NCBI RefSeq assembly: GCF_000761215.1
Contig: NZ_CP009438.1
Span: forward strand, 2,685,501-2,749,500
Length of the DNA: 64,000 nucleotides
Origin: Streptomyces glaucescens
GTDB taxonomy: Bacteria; Actinomycetota; Actinomycetes; Streptomycetales; Streptomycetaceae
Direction: 5' to 3'
A program made the translations under genes and the position numbers. The notes under the pieces are model-generated. The model did no database searches, had not been told where the DNA came from, and saw only the letters and a program-made list of their open reading frames with translations. How positions within the stretch are numbered: position 1 is the first letter of the stretch; each line of letters begins with the position of its first letter. This document shows, in pieces, positions 25,252 to 34,788 of this stretch.

Positions 25252-26379
25252 TTACGGATGCAGCAGCACCAGGTCGTCCCTGTGTACGACCTCGCGTTCG
25301 TACCCCGGGCCCAGTTCGCGGGCCAGTTCCCGGGTCGACCGGCCGATCAGCCGGGGGATCTCCTTGGCGTCGAAGTTGACGAGCCCGCGCGCCACCGCCC
25401 GCCCGGCGCCGTCGCGCAGCTCTACCGGGTCGCCCGCGCTGAACTCGCCCTCCACGGCGGCGATCCCGGCCGGCAGCAGGGACGTACGGCGCTCCACCAC
25501 GGCCCGCACCGCCCCGTCGTCCAGGGTGAGCGCGCCCTGCGGGGTGGAGGCGTGCTGCAGCCACAGCAGCCGGTCGGCGGAGCGCTTGCCGGTGGGGTGG
25601 AAGTACGTGCCGGTGTCCTGGCCGGTGAGGGCGTCGGCCGCGTGGACCGCGCTGGTCAGCACCACCGGGATGCCCGCGGCCGCGGCGATCCGGGCGGCCT
25701 CCACCTTGGTGACCATGCCGCCCGTGCCGACCCCGGCCTTGCCCGCGCTGCCGATCTCGACGTCCGCGAGGTCCTTCGGCCCGCGCACCTGGGCGATCCG
25801 CGAGGTGCCCGGCTTGCCGGGGTCGCCGTCGTAGACGCCGTCCACGTCGGAGAGCAGGACGAGGAGGTCGGCGTGGACGAGGTGGGCGACGAGGGCGGCG
25901 AGCCGGTCGTTGTCGCCGAAGCGGATCTCGTCGGTGGCGACCGTGTCGTTCTCGTTGACGACCGGGAACGCGCCCATCGCGAGCAACTTGTCGAGGGTGC
26001 GCGAGGCGTTGCGGTGGTGGGCGCGGCGGCTCATGTCGTCCGAGGTCAGCAGCACCTGGCCGACGCGGACGCCGTAGCGGGCGAAGGACGCGGTGTAGCG
26101 GGCCACCAGCAGGCCCTGGCCGACGCTGGCGGCGGCCTGCTGGCGGGCCAGGTCCCTGGGGCGGCGGCGCAGGCCGAGCGGGGCGAGACCGGCCGCGATG
26201 GCGCCCGAGGAGACCAGCACGATCTCCTTCTCTCCCCCGCTGCGCACCTTCGCCAGCACGTCGACCAGCGCGTCAACGCGGTCGGCGTCCAGTCCGCCCG
26301 AGGCCGTGGTCAGCGACGAGGAACCCACCTTGACGACGATCCTGCGGGCCTCGCGCACGGCCTGCCTTGCCCCTGCCAC
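25252..26379 (-). CDS. proB: Glutamate 5-kinase
   Basis: 375 aa from GTG 26379 (GAGGGGAC about 10 nt upstream); GTG 26409 is an alternative adding ten residues. ProB phosphorylates glutamate with ATP, the committed and usually proline-inhibited step. The amino-acid kinase fold begins RRIVVKVGSSSLTT, followed by IVLVSSGAIAAGL, AFPVVNENDTVATDEIRFGDNDRLAALVA and GVGTGGMVTKVEAARIA. The C-terminal 80 residues form a PUA domain (GALTLDDGAVRAVVERRTSL through RGLVNFDAKEI), as in the E. coli enzyme. proA lies downstream. Confidence 0.96.
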   Translation of the reverse strand: MAGARQAVREARRIVVKVGSSSLTTASGGLDADRVDALVDVLAKVRSGGEKEIVLVSSGAIAAGLAPLGLRRRPRDLARQQAAASVGQGLLVARYTASFARYGVRVGQVLLTSDDMSRRAHHRNASRTLDKLLAMGAFPVVNENDTVATDEIRFGDNDRLAALVAHLVHADLLVLLSDVDGVYDGDPGKPGTSRIAQVRGPKDLADVEIGSAGKAGVGTGGMVTKVEAARIAAAAGIPVVLTSAVHAADALTGQDTGTYFHPTGKRSADRLLWLQHASTPQGALTLDDGAVRAVVERRTSLLPAGIAAVEGEFSAGDPVELRDGAGRAVARGLVNFDAKEIPRLIGRSTRELARELGPGYEREVVHRDDLVLLHP

Positions 26380-26409
26380 GTTGCTGCCTGTCCCCTCGCG
26401 TGCGTTCAC

Positions 26410-26724
26410 TCGCGTCGATTCACTGCCCCACCAGGCAATCTACGGGAAGGCGGGGGCGTCGCGCGCCTCGGTTCCACGCTGCGGACGCCCCGCGGAGCCA
26501 GTGCGCCCAGGACTGCCACGGGGCGGGCGCGGGTCATCGGCCGACGCGGGGCACCGCTCCCGCACACGTCACCCGGCCGACGCGAGCCGCCGGAGCGGCG
26601 CGGGTCACCGGGCCGACGCGGGGCGCCGCGCCGGCGTGGTCCGGCGCGGGGCGCTCGCGGATGGGCTCGCAGGGGGCCCGTTCTGGTCGCCGTCACCGGG
26701 GACGGTGGTGCCGGCGGGAGCGGG
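26410..26724. other. 315-nt intergenic region between proB and obg
   Basis: No convincing gene. It holds three imperfect copies of a sequence like GTCACCGGCCGACGCGGGGC, at 26529-26552, 26566-26585 and 26599-26623, the outer two closest to each other. The left end must contain the proB ribosome site. I see no clear promoter hexamers or U-tailed hairpin. Confidence 0.6.
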
Positions 26725-28170
26725 TCAGAAGGGCTCGAAGTCGTCGAACTCCCGCTGCACGTCGTCCCGTTCGGCCTGCCGGTCACGGCGCCGCTGCGCC
26801 GCGGGCCGCTGCTCCTCCAGGCGGTGGTCCTCACCGCGCCGGCCCAGCATCTCGGCACCGGCCATGACCGACGGCTCCCAGTCGAAGACAACCGCGTTGT
26901 CCTCGGGGCCGATGGCCACTCCGTCGCCCGAGCGGGCGCCCGCCTTCATCAGCTGCTCCTCGACACCGAGGCGGTTGAGCCGGTCGGCGAGGTAGCCGAC
27001 GGCCTCGTCGTTGTTGAAGTCGGTCTGCCGCACCCAGCGCTCCGGCTTCTCGCCGCGCACCCTGAACAGCGGCTCGCCGCCGACCTCCTCGCGGGTGACG
27101 GTGAAGCCCGTGTCGTCCACCGCCTTCGGGCGGATGACGATCCGGGTCGCCTCCTCCTTGGGCTTGGCGGCGCGCGCCTGGCCGACCAGGTCGGCGAGGG
27201 CGAACGACAGCTCCTTCAGGCCGAGGTGCGCCACCGCCGACACCTCGAAGACGCGGTAGCCGCGCGCCTCCAGGTCCGGCCGCACCATCTCGGCGAGGTC
27301 CTTGCCGTCCGGCACGTCGACCTTGTTGAGCACGACGATCCGCGGGCGGTTGTCGAGACCGCCGTACTGCCGCAGCTCCTCCTCGATGATGTCGAGGTCG
27401 GAGACCGGGTCGCGGTCCGACTCCAGGGTGGCGGTGTCCAGCACGTGCACCAGGACACTGCACCGCTCCACGTGCCGCAGGAACTCCAGGCCGAGGCCCT
27501 TGCCCTGGCTGGCGCCGGGGATCAGGCCGGGCACGTCGGCGATCGTGTAGACGGTCGAGCCCGCGGTGACGACGCCCAGGTTCGGCACCAGCGTGGTGAA
27601 GGGGTAGTCCGCGATCTTCGGCTTGGCGGCGGACAGCACGGAGATCAGCGAGGACTTGCCCGCGCTGGGGTAGCCGACCAGCGCCACGTCGGCGACGGTC
27701 TTCAGCTCCAGCACGATGTCCCGCACGTCACCCGGCTCGCCCAGCAGCGCGAACCCGGGCGCCTTGCGGCGGGCGGAGGCGAGGGCCGCGTTGCCGAGGC
27801 CGCCCCGGCCGCCCTGCGCGGCGACGTAGGAGGTGCCGTGGCCGACCAGGTCGGCGAGCACGTTGCCCGCCTTGTCCAGCACGACGGTGCCGTCCGGCAC
27901 GGCCAGGACCAGGTCCTGGCCGTCCTTGCCGGAGCGGTTGCCGCCCTCGCCGGGCTTGCCGTTGGTGGCCTTGCGGTGCGGGGAGTGGTGGTATTCGAGC
28001 AGCGTGGTCACGGACTGGTCGACGGTGAGGATGACATCCCCGCCGCGCCCTCCGTTGCCGCCGTCCGGGCCGCCGAGCGGCTTGAACTTCTCCCGGTGGA
28101 CGGAGGCACAGCCGTGACCTCCGTTACCCGCGGCGACGTGCAGTTCGACGCGGTCCACGAAGGTGGTCAT
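26725..28170 (-). CDS. obg: GTPase Obg
   Basis: 481 aa, close to the known S. coelicolor protein. Obg is an essential ribosome-associated GTPase; in Streptomyces it also influences aerial mycelium formation. Domains in order are the glycine-rich Obg fold (1-158, with [19 protein letters not shown] and [11 protein letters not shown]), the G domain (G1 GYPSAGKSS near 167, G2 [13 protein letters not shown]3 DVPGLI, G4 NKVD) and a C-terminal OCT domain ([22 protein letters not shown]). An acidic/basic tail ends [13 protein letters not shown]. It follows rpmA, an arrangement found in many bacteria. Confidence 0.98.
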   Translation of the reverse strand: MTTFVDRVELHVAAGNGGHGCASVHREKFKPLGGPDGGNGGRGGDVILTVDQSVTTLLEYHHSPHRKATNGKPGEGGNRSGKDGQDLVLAVPDGTVVLDKAGNVLADLVGHGTSYVAAQGGRGGLGNAALASARRKAPGFALLGEPGDVRDIVLELKTVADVALVGYPSAGKSSLISVLSAAKPKIADYPFTTLVPNLGVVTAGSTVYTIADVPGLIPGASQGKGLGLEFLRHVERCSVLVHVLDTATLESDRDPVSDLDIIEEELRQYGGLDNRPRIVVLNKVDVPDGKDLAEMVRPDLEARGYRVFEVSAVAHLGLKELSFALADLVGQARAAKPKEEATRIVIRPKAVDDTGFTVTREEVGGEPLFRVRGEKPERWVRQTDFNNDEAVGYLADRLNRLGVEEQLMKAGARSGDGVAIGPEDNAVVFDWEPSVMAGAEMLGRRGEDHRLEEQRPAAQRRRDRQAERDDVQREFDDFEPF

Positions 28171-28239
28171 GGTTCAGTGCCTCCAGAAAAGTGCTTTTTG
28201 CGTGCCGTTACGCGTATGTCTTCATGCCAACACGCGAAA

Positions 28240-28276
28240 GGCGGACCCGCTTCCCGCCCGGGAAGTGAGGTCCGCC
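28240..28276 (-). terminator. Hairpin between rpmA and obg
   Basis: GGCGGACC (28240-28247) pairs with GGTCCGCC (28269-28276), enclosing a second stem CTTCCC/GGGAAG. The minus strand then reads TTTCGCG. It can end the rplU-rpmA transcript before obg, partially or fully. Confidence 0.7.
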
Positions 28277-28307
28277 TCGCGAAACGTTCGGTGCCGAATC
28301 AGGCGAT

Positions 28308-28562
28308 TCAGGCGACCGGAACGATGTTCACGACCTTGCGGCCACGGTGGGTGCCGAACTGCACCGAACCGGCCTGCAGCGCGAACAGCGTGTCGTCGCC
28401 GCCGCGGCCGACACCGGCGCCCGGGTGGAAGTGGGTGCCGCGCTGGCGAACCAGGATCTCACCCGCGCTGACGACCTGACCGCCGAAGCGCTTCACGCCG
28501 AGCCGCTGGGCATTCGAGTCGCGACCGTTCCGAGTGGACGATGCGCCCTTCTTGTGTGCCAT
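28308..28562 (-). CDS. rpmA: 50S ribosomal protein L27
   Basis: 84 aa, standard length. L27 reaches the peptidyl-transferase centre with its N-terminus and stabilises tRNAs. The sequence starts [20 protein letters not shown], directly with the mature form, so no N-terminal cleavage extension of the Firmicute type is present. [21 protein letters not shown] is the core signature. It lies 14 nt after rplU on the same strand. Confidence 0.98.
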   Translation of the reverse strand: MAHKKGASSTRNGRDSNAQRLGVKRFGGQVVSAGEILVRQRGTHFHPGAGVGRGGDDTLFALQAGSVQFGTHRGRKVVNIVPVA

Positions 28563-28576
28563 GTCTCCTCAGTCCC

Positions 28577-28897
28577 TTACTTCGCAGCCGTGGGGATCTC
28601 AGTGACCTTGATCGCCGTGTACTGCTGGCGGTGGCCCTGACGACGGCGGTAGCCGGTCTTGTTCTTGTAGCGCAGAATGTCGATCTTCTGCCCCTTGTGG
28701 TGGTCCACGACCTCGGCCTGGACCTTGATGCCGGCCAGCACCCACGGGTCGCTGGTCACAGCGTCGCCGTCGACAACGAGCAGGGTCGAGAGCTCGACCG
28801 TGTCGCCAACCTTGGCGGTGGAAATCTTGTCAACCTCAACGATGTCGCCGACAGCAACCTTGTGCTGGCGACCACCGCTGCGCACGATGGCGTACAC
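28577..28897 (-). CDS. rplU: 50S ribosomal protein L21
   Basis: 106 aa from GTG 28897 with GAGAGATC upstream. L21 binds 23S rRNA in the large subunit. [20 protein letters not shown] at the start and [20 protein letters not shown] near the end are the family signature. It is the first gene of the rplU-rpmA unit; open frame upstream of the GTG is not homologous to L21. Confidence 0.98.
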   Translation of the reverse strand: MYAIVRSGGRQHKVAVGDIVEVDKISTAKVGDTVELSTLLVVDGDAVTSDPWVLAGIKVQAEVVDHHKGQKIDILRYKNKTGYRRRQGHRQQYTAIKVTEIPTAAK

Positions 28898-29240
28898 GCG
28901 GATCTCTCTTTCGCTCGGAGAACGGCACCCCCGCAGGCCAGCCGCCCGGCGCACCTGCGCGCGAGCGGCCTCTCCCGGTCACTGCCCGTGCCCGGAAGGA
29001 AGAGGTTTACGGGGATGTGGCGTGATCGATGGACACGCCGACGGTCAAGGTTACGGGGCCGGGGTCGAGGGGTCAAACCGGGCCCCGTGGCTGCTCAGGC
29101 TCCCACCGGTCGCCGCGTCACACGCACGCCGTTTCCCCTGGCCGCCGGGTCCGCGGGCGCCGACGGGCAACCGGCGTGTGCGGGCACGGCGTACGGGCCA
29201 CCGCCTGCCGGGCGCAGGCGGCGCCCGGGGCGGGGACGCC
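28898..29240. other. Intergenic region upstream of rplU
   Basis: About 340 nt between the RNase E/G terminator and the L21 start, with no convincing gene. It should hold the rplU promoter and a 5' leader. A TTGACC on the minus strand at 29043-29048 is a possible -35, but no good -10 lies 16-18 nt downstream. The sequence does not let me identify a known L21 leader fold. Confidence 0.5.
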
Positions 29241-29281
29241 GGAGCGCGGGGCCCCGGACGGTCTCCGGTGCCCCGCGCTCC
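29241..29281 (-). terminator. Terminator of the RNase E/G gene
   Basis: GGAGCGCGGGGC (29241-29252) pairs perfectly with GCCCCGCGCTCC (29270-29281) and an inner CCGGA/TCCGG extends it. It lies 25 nt after the stop codon on the minus strand; there is no long U run, as is usual in Streptomyces. Confidence 0.75.
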
Positions 29282-29306
29282 TGTCGGCCGGTCGGGCCTC
29301 GGCCCG

Positions 29307-32300
29307 TCAGTCCTCCGTCGTGGCGGAGACGGACGGCGCCGCCTGCTGCTCGGCCGCCGCCGTCTTCTTCGACGTGGCCTTCTTGGCGGCCGACTTCGTC
29401 GCCGCCTTCTTGGCCGTCGTCTTCTTGGCGGCGGTCTTCTTGGCCGTCGTCGTCTTCGCCGCGGCGGTCTTCTTGGCCGCGGCCGACTTGGTGGCGGCCT
29501 TCTTCGCCGTCGCCTTCTTGGCCGTCTTGCGGGCCGTCTTCTTCGCCGGAGCGGCCTCGGTCACCTCGGCGGAGCCGGTGTCCGCCGCGGCCTCCGCGGC
29601 GGCCTCCCGGGCCTGCGTCAGCGCCTGCTCGGCCTCCTGCGCGGCGCGCTCGGCGACCGACGGCTCGGCCGGAGCGGCCGGGACGACCACGACGGCCGCC
29701 TCCTCGGACGCCGTCGGCGCGGTGGCCTTGCGCACCGCCCGCCGGCGCGGACGGGCCGGCGCGGCGGACTCGGCGGGTGCCTCGGCCGGCGCCTCGGCGG
29801 CGGGCTCGGCGACGGCCGCGACCGCCGGTTCGGCCGGAACGGCCCCGGTGGCGGGCGCGGGCTCCGCAGCGGGCTCCGGGACGGTCACCACGGCCGCCTC
29901 CTCCGCGGCGGCCGCCCCGGCCGGGGCGGACACCCGGCGGGTGGCCCGACGGCGCGTACGGCCCTTGGGCGCGGCCTCCTCGACGGGCGCCTCGGGGACG
30001 GCCGGCGGCTCGGCGGCGGGCGCCTCCGCGGCGGGAGCCGCCTCGACGACCGGATCCTCGACGGCAACCGGCTCGGCGTGCGCCTCGGCGGCCGACTCCG
30101 GCTGCACCGGACGCGCGGACTCCTCCTCGACGGTCACGTCCTGGGCCGTGGGTGCCGCCGCGGTCCCCGCCTTCGGCGTGCCCGCCGGAGCGGACGCCCG
30201 GCGGCTCGCCCGGCGGCGGCCCCGGCGCGTCGCCGCGGCCTCGGCCTCGGCGACGCTGCTGTACAGCTCCTCGTCCGGTGCGAAGTCCGGCGCGGGCAGC
30301 GCGACCGGCGCGGCGGTCTCCGCCGCGACCTCGGCCACCGTCTCGGACTCGGCCTCCGCCTCCTGCTCCGCCGTCTCGACGGGCTCGGTGACGGCGGCCG
30401 CCTCGTGCTCGTGCGGCTGCTCGGCACCACCGGCGCGGGCGCGCTTCTTGCGCTTGCCACCGCCGCCGCCGCCGGCGGCGGACGGCTGCTCCATGTGGAC
30501 GATGACACCGCGGCCGTTGCAGTGGACGCAGGTCTCGGAGAACGACTCCAGCAGGCCCTGACCGACCCGCTTGCGGGTCATCTGGACCAGGCCCAGCGAG
30601 GTCACCTCGGCGACCTGGTGCTTCGTACGGTCCCGGCCCAGGCACTCCAGCAGCCGGCGCAGCACCAGGTCCCGGTTGGACTCCAGCACCATGTCGATGA
30701 AGTCGATCACGATGATGCCGCCGAGGTCGCGCAGCCGCAGCTGACGCACGATCTCCTCGGCCGCCTCCAGGTTGTTCCTGGTGACCGTCTCCTCCAGGTT
30801 GCCGCCCTGGCCGGTGAACTTGCCGGTGTTGACGTCGATGACGACCATCGCCTCGGTCCGGTCGATCACCAGCGAACCGCCGCTGGGCAGCCAGACCTTG
30901 CGGTCCAGCGCCTTGGCGAGCTGCTCGTCGATCCGGTACGTGGCGAAGACGTCGACCTCGCTGGTCCACCGCTGGAGCCGCCCGGCGAGGTCCGGCGCCA
31001 CGTGCGAGACGTACCCGTGGATGGTGGACCACGCGTCGTCGCCGCTGACGATGACCTTGGAGAAGTCCTCGTTGAAGATGTCGCGCACGACCCGGACGGT
31101 CATGTCCGGCTCGCCGTAGAGCAGCGTCGGGGCGTTGCCGCTCTTCGCCTTCTTCTGGATCTCCTCCCACTGCGCCTGGAGCCGCTCGACGTCCCGGCGC
31201 AGCTCGTCCTCGCTCGCGCCCTCGGCGGCGGTGCGCACGATGACGCCCGCGTCCTCGGGGACGATCTTCTTGAGGATGGTCTTCAGCCGGGCCCGCTCGG
31301 TGTCGGGCAGCTTGCGGCTGATGCCGGTCATGGAGCCCTCGGGCACGTACACGAGGTAGCGGCCGGGGAGGGAGACCTGGCTGGTGAGACGCGCGCCCTT
31401 GTGGCCGATCGGGTCCTTGGTGACCTGGACGAGCACCGACTGGCCGGACTTCAGGGCGGACTCGATGCGGCGCGGGCCGTTGGCCATGCCCAGCGCCTCG
31501 AAGTTGACCTCACCGGCGTACAGCACGGCGTTGCGGCCCTTGCCGATGTCGATGAAGGCGGCCTCCATCGACGGCAGCACGTTCTGCACCTTGCCGAGGT
31601 AGACGTTGCCGACGTACGAGGTCGACTGCTCCTTGTTGACGTAGTGCTCGACGAGCACGCCGTCCTCCAGGACGCCGATCTGCGTACGGTCGCCGTGCTG
31701 GCGCACGACCATCACGCGCTCGACGGCCTCCCGGCGGGCCAGGAACTCGGCCTCGGTGATGATCGGGACGCGGCGGCGGCCCTGCTCGCGGCCCTCGCGG
31801 CGGCGCTGCTTCTTCGCCTCCAGACGCGTCGAGCCCTTGATGGACTGCACCTCGTCGGACGGCTCGCGCTCGGCGGGCTTGCGCGGCTCGCGCACCTTGA
31901 CGACCGTGCGCTCCGGGTCGCCCTCGCCGGGCTCGGTGTCCACGGCGACGTCCCCGGCGCGGCGGCGGCGACGGCGGCGACGACGGCTGCCCACGGTGGA
32001 ACCGCCGGCCTCGTCGCGGCCGTGGTCGGACTCGGCGGACTCGCCCTCCGCGTCCTCGGCGTCCTCCTCCACCTGCTCGGCGGTGTCCTCGGCGTCCTGC
32101 GCGGCCTGTGCGGCGGCGACCTCGTCGGTCTCGCCCTCGCCGTACTCACCGGCCTCGCCGTCGGCGGACTCGCCCCGGCGGCGACGACGGCCACCGCGAC
32201 GGCGGCGGCGACGCGAGCCGCCTTCCTCGGTCTCCTCGCCGTCGACGGAGTCCCCGGCGGTCTCGTCCTCGGTCTCGTCCTCCTCGGCGGGGGCCTCGAC

Positions 32301-33698
32301 GGGGGCCTCGACGGGCTGCGTCTCGGTCTCCTCGGCCGCGGCGCCCCGGCGGCGGCGACGGCGCCGCGAGCCGGACTGCTCGGCGGTGAACTCCTCGACA
32401 CCGATGATCTCGCCGGTCTCGGGCGTCTCCTCGGCCTCCTCCGCCGCGCCGGCGGCGGCCTCGGCGGCGGCCCGCTCCGGCGTCTGGAACCGCGGCTCGG
32501 TGAACACCGGCGGCTGGAAGACGGCCATGGCGGGACGCGCGGGGCGCTGCGGCGGCTCGGCGGCGGCGGGCTGCGCGGGCGCGGTGAACCCGGTGGCGGC
32601 CTTGCGCACGACGCGCCGGCGACGGCGCGGGGCGGCGGTGTCGTCCGGCTGCTCGGCGGCGGGCTCCTCGGCCCGGGGCGCCTGGGCCCGAGACCTCTTG
32701 GCGGCCTTCGGCTCGGCGGCGGGCGCGGCCTCGGCGGGCTGCTCCTCGGCGGCGGGCGCGGCCTCGGCGGGCTGCTCCGCCACGGCCTTCTCCTCGGCGG
32801 GCGCCTCGGTGGCGGCGGCCTCCGCGGGCGCCTCGGCGGGCGCGGACACCCGGCGGGTGGCACGCCGGCGGGTGCGCCGCGGCGCGGCCTCCTCGGCGGG
32901 CGCTTCCGCGGTCTCGGCGGGGGTCTCCACGGCGGCGGCCGCCGTCTCGGCGGCGGTCTCCGGCTCGGTGCTCACCGGCGGCGCGGGCTCGACGATCTCG
33001 ACGGCCTCGGCGGCGGCCGGAGCACCGGCGGGCGCGGAGGCGCGGCGGGTGGCACGCCGGCGGGTGCGTGCGGCGGGAGCGGCGGGCTCCTCGGCCCGTG
33101 CGGGCTCGTCCGCCTTCTCGGCGGTCACGGCCTGTCCGTCGGCCTCCGCGGCGGCGCCGGCGGGCGTCACCACCGTCTCCGCGGCCTCGGCGGCCTCCGC
33201 GGGCGCCGACACGCGGCGGGTGGCACGGCGGCGGGTGCGCCGCGGCGCGGCCTCCTCCGCCTCGGCGGCGGCAGGCTCCGGCTCCGCCGCGGCGAGCGCC
33301 TCCGGCTCGGCCGGAGCGGCGGCCGCGGGCACCACGGTCTCGACGGGCTCCGCACCGGACGGGGACCCGGCGGGCGCGGACACCCGGCGGGTCGCCCGCC
33401 GGCGCGGGCGGGCGGGAGCGGCCGGGGCCGCCTCCTCGGCGGCGACGGGCTGCGAAGCCGCCCCGGCGGCTTCGGCGGCCGCCTCGGTGTCCTCGGTCTC
33501 CTCGGCGTCGGTGGACGCGAGGTCGGCCGGCTCGGCGGCCGGTATGGCCGGCGTGACGGTCTCCACCGGGGCGTCGGAGGACGCGGCGGGCGGGCCCGCC
33601 GGGCGGGACGCGGCACGGCGCCGGCGGCGCGGCGGCAGGGTGTCGCTGGGAGTGTTGTCGGGTTCGGAACCCTCGACGGGTTCGGTCGGTTCGAGCAT
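29307..33698 (-). CDS. rne: Ribonuclease E/G family endoribonuclease (RNase ES type)
   Basis: 1463 aa, in the range of Streptomyces RNase ES, in which the catalytic core sits in the middle of the chain. The S1 domain starts near residue 693 (SYVGNVYLGKVQNVLPSMEA). The active site follows with VIDVNTGKFTG near 953 and IIVIDFIDM near 996, and the zinc-link ETCVHCNGRG lies near 1056. Both arms are disordered: an N-terminal arm of about 690 residues with Arg-rich RRRATRRVSAPAG units alternating with Ala/Glu tracts, and a C-terminal arm with three more such units ending in a histone H1-like Lys/Ala tail (1379-1450). It processes rRNA and starts mRNA decay at the 5' monophosphate. A DUF2344 gene lies upstream on the same strand. 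Confidence 0.95.
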   Translation of the reverse strand: MLEPTEPVEGSEPDNTPSDTLPPRRRRRAASRPAGPPAASSDAPVETVTPAIPAAEPADLASTDAEETEDTEAAAEAAGAASQPVAAEEAAPAAPARPRRRATRRVSAPAGSPSGAEPVETVVPAAAAPAEPEALAAAEPEPAAAEAEEAAPRRTRRRATRRVSAPAEAAEAAETVVTPAGAAAEADGQAVTAEKADEPARAEEPAAPAARTRRRATRRASAPAGAPAAAEAVEIVEPAPPVSTEPETAAETAAAAVETPAETAEAPAEEAAPRRTRRRATRRVSAPAEAPAEAAATEAPAEEKAVAEQPAEAAPAAEEQPAEAAPAAEPKAAKRSRAQAPRAEEPAAEQPDDTAAPRRRRRVVRKAATGFTAPAQPAAAEPPQRPARPAMAVFQPPVFTEPRFQTPERAAAEAAAGAAEEAEETPETGEIIGVEEFTAEQSGSRRRRRRRGAAAEETETQPVEAPVEAPAEEDETEDETAGDSVDGEETEEGGSRRRRRRGGRRRRRGESADGEAGEYGEGETDEVAAAQAAQDAEDTAEQVEEDAEDAEGESAESDHGRDEAGGSTVGSRRRRRRRRRAGDVAVDTEPGEGDPERTVVKVREPRKPAEREPSDEVQSIKGSTRLEAKKQRRREGREQGRRRVPIITEAEFLARREAVERVMVVRQHGDRTQIGVLEDGVLVEHYVNKEQSTSYVGNVYLGKVQNVLPSMEAAFIDIGKGRNAVLYAGEVNFEALGMANGPRRIESALKSGQSVLVQVTKDPIGHKGARLTSQVSLPGRYLVYVPEGSMTGISRKLPDTERARLKTILKKIVPEDAGVIVRTAAEGASEDELRRDVERLQAQWEEIQKKAKSGNAPTLLYGEPDMTVRVVRDIFNEDFSKVIVSGDDAWSTIHGYVSHVAPDLAGRLQRWTSEVDVFATYRIDEQLAKALDRKVWLPSGGSLVIDRTEAMVVIDVNTGKFTGQGGNLEETVTRNNLEAAEEIVRQLRLRDLGGIIVIDFIDMVLESNRDLVLRRLLECLGRDRTKHQVAEVTSLGLVQMTRKRVGQGLLESFSETCVHCNGRGVIVHMEQPSAAGGGGGGKRKKRARAGGAEQPHEHEAAAVTEPVETAEQEAEAESETVAEVAAETAAPVALPAPDFAPDEELYSSVAEAEAAATRRGRRRASRRASAPAGTPKAGTAAAPTAQDVTVEEESARPVQPESAAEAHAEPVAVEDPVVEAAPAAEAPAAEPPAVPEAPVEEAAPKGRTRRRATRRVSAPAGAAAAEEAAVVTVPEPAAEPAPATGAVPAEPAVAAVAEPAAEAPAEAPAESAAPARPRRRAVRKATAPTASEEAAVVVVPAAPAEPSVAERAAQEAEQALTQAREAAAEAAADTGSAEVTEAAPAKKTARKTAKKATAKKAATKSAAAKKTAAAKTTTAKKTAAKKTTAKKAATKSAAKKATSKKTAAAEQQAAPSVSATTED

Positions 33699-33944
33699 GC
33701 GGGCGTTTCTCCCGTCAGGCTCCCGGGCGCCGCACCTGGTCCGGCGGTGTGCCGGTGACGTCCGCGGCTCGCGCGATGCGCGACTGCCGCCGTCCGGGGC
33801 GCGGGCGCCGCACGGGAGCTCTCTGTGTCCTGTCTCGCCGGTTCCGTACGCCGAATGCGCACGGCCTGGCGAAAGTCTTCTGGTCGGTGCGCTGCCCGAC
33901 CCAGGTGGCTCCCGAGTACGAGGGCGGCGCTACGACGTCCGTCC

Positions 33945-34784
33945 CTACGCGGAACCTTCCGGCGTCGGCGCCGTCGCGGCGGCAGCCGGAGCGGCCTTCG
34001 AGAGGGCCTCCGCTGCCTCGCGGTCGGGCGCGAGCGGGTCGGTCACCGTGCCGGTCTCTTCATCGAACAGCCCCTGCGCCAGCCTGGTCACCGCTGCGGG
34101 GACCGGCGGCGCCAGGTCGGCCACGGCGCGGAGACCGGACAGGACGTCGTCGGGTCGTACGGCAGGCGTCACGTGCCGAACAACCAGCCGCAGTATCGCA
34201 CAGGGCTGGTCGGTCGGCCTATCAGCCGGTGAACTGTGCGTTTCCGCACCGTCGAGGCTCTCCAGGCTCGCGACGGCCGGGCGCGCGTCGAAGGTGCGCA
34301 TCCCGTTCTTGGTCAGACGCTGCACCTCGACCGCCTCGGCCGCGTTGAACGCCGCCACCGCGCGGGCCGCGTCGGCCGGCTCGACTCCGTCCAGCCGCAG
34401 CTCCCAGACGGAAGCCGTCAGCCGGTCGGCGAGACCGGACGTCCGTGCCTCGACCGCGTCGACGATGTCGAGCCCGGGGGGCAGCGACGCGTCGAGCAGT
34501 TCCCTCAGCCGCCGGGGGTCGCGCGGCTGGGTGAGCGCGATCTCCAGATACTCCGCCTCGCTGCCCGTGCCGGTGGGTGCGGCATTGGCGTACGACACCT
34601 TGGGGTGCGGCGTGAATCCGGCCGAGTACGCCATGGGTACGTCGGCGCGGCGCAGCGCACGCTCGAAGGCGCGCTGGAAGTCGCGGTGGCTGGTGAACCT
34701 CAGGCGGCCGCGCTTGGTGTAGCGCAGTCTGATGCGCTGCACCGCGGGTGCGGGCGGCGGGCCTTCGGGCTGTCGCTTGCCCAG
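33945..34784 (-). CDS. DUF2344 (TIGR03936) radical-SAM-linked protein
   Basis: 279 aa if translation begins at CTG 34784, which is preceded by GAAGGA at a proper distance. TTG 34823 and GTG 34742 are alternatives, the latter just before QRIRLRYTKRGR. The family core is clear: RIRLRYTKRGRLRFTSHRDFQRAFERALRRA, PMAYSAGFTPHPKVSYANAAPTGTGSEAEYLEIAL. These proteins occur with, or fused to, the TIGR03960 radical SAM protein, here encoded one gene upstream. Their substrate is unknown; the genomic partner RNase E/G suggests RNA or ribosome modification, which is inference. The upstream stop TAG lies within the proposed ribosome site, so translation is coupled. Confidence 0.88.
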   Translation of the reverse strand: MGKRQPEGPPPAPAVQRIRLRYTKRGRLRFTSHRDFQRAFERALRRADVPMAYSAGFTPHPKVSYANAAPTGTGSEAEYLEIALTQPRDPRRLRELLDASLPPGLDIVDAVEARTSGLADRLTASVWELRLDGVEPADAARAVAAFNAAEAVEVQRLTKNGMRTFDARPAVASLESLDGAETHSSPADRPTDQPCAILRLVVRHVTPAVRPDDVLSGLRAVADLAPPVPAAVTRLAQGLFDEETGTVTDPLAPDREAAEALSKAAPAAAATAPTPEGSA

Positions 34785-34788
34785 TGTC

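Noticed and set aside
24599..25564. Longer 321-residue version of the small gene between proB and proA
   Set aside because: The extra N-terminal part overlaps the proB gene and has Arg/Gly shadow composition; a good ribosome site supports the GTG at 25069.
29043..29048. TTGACC as -35 box of rplU
   Set aside because: No acceptable -10 hexamer is found 16-18 nt downstream on the minus strand.
28677..33758. A 1693-codon open frame antisense to the RNase E/G gene
   Set aside because: It is a shadow of the repetitive RNase E/G sequence (Gly/Leu/Arg-rich) and also covers the opposite strand of DUF-free intergenic DNA; the minus-strand product has the conserved catalytic motifs.
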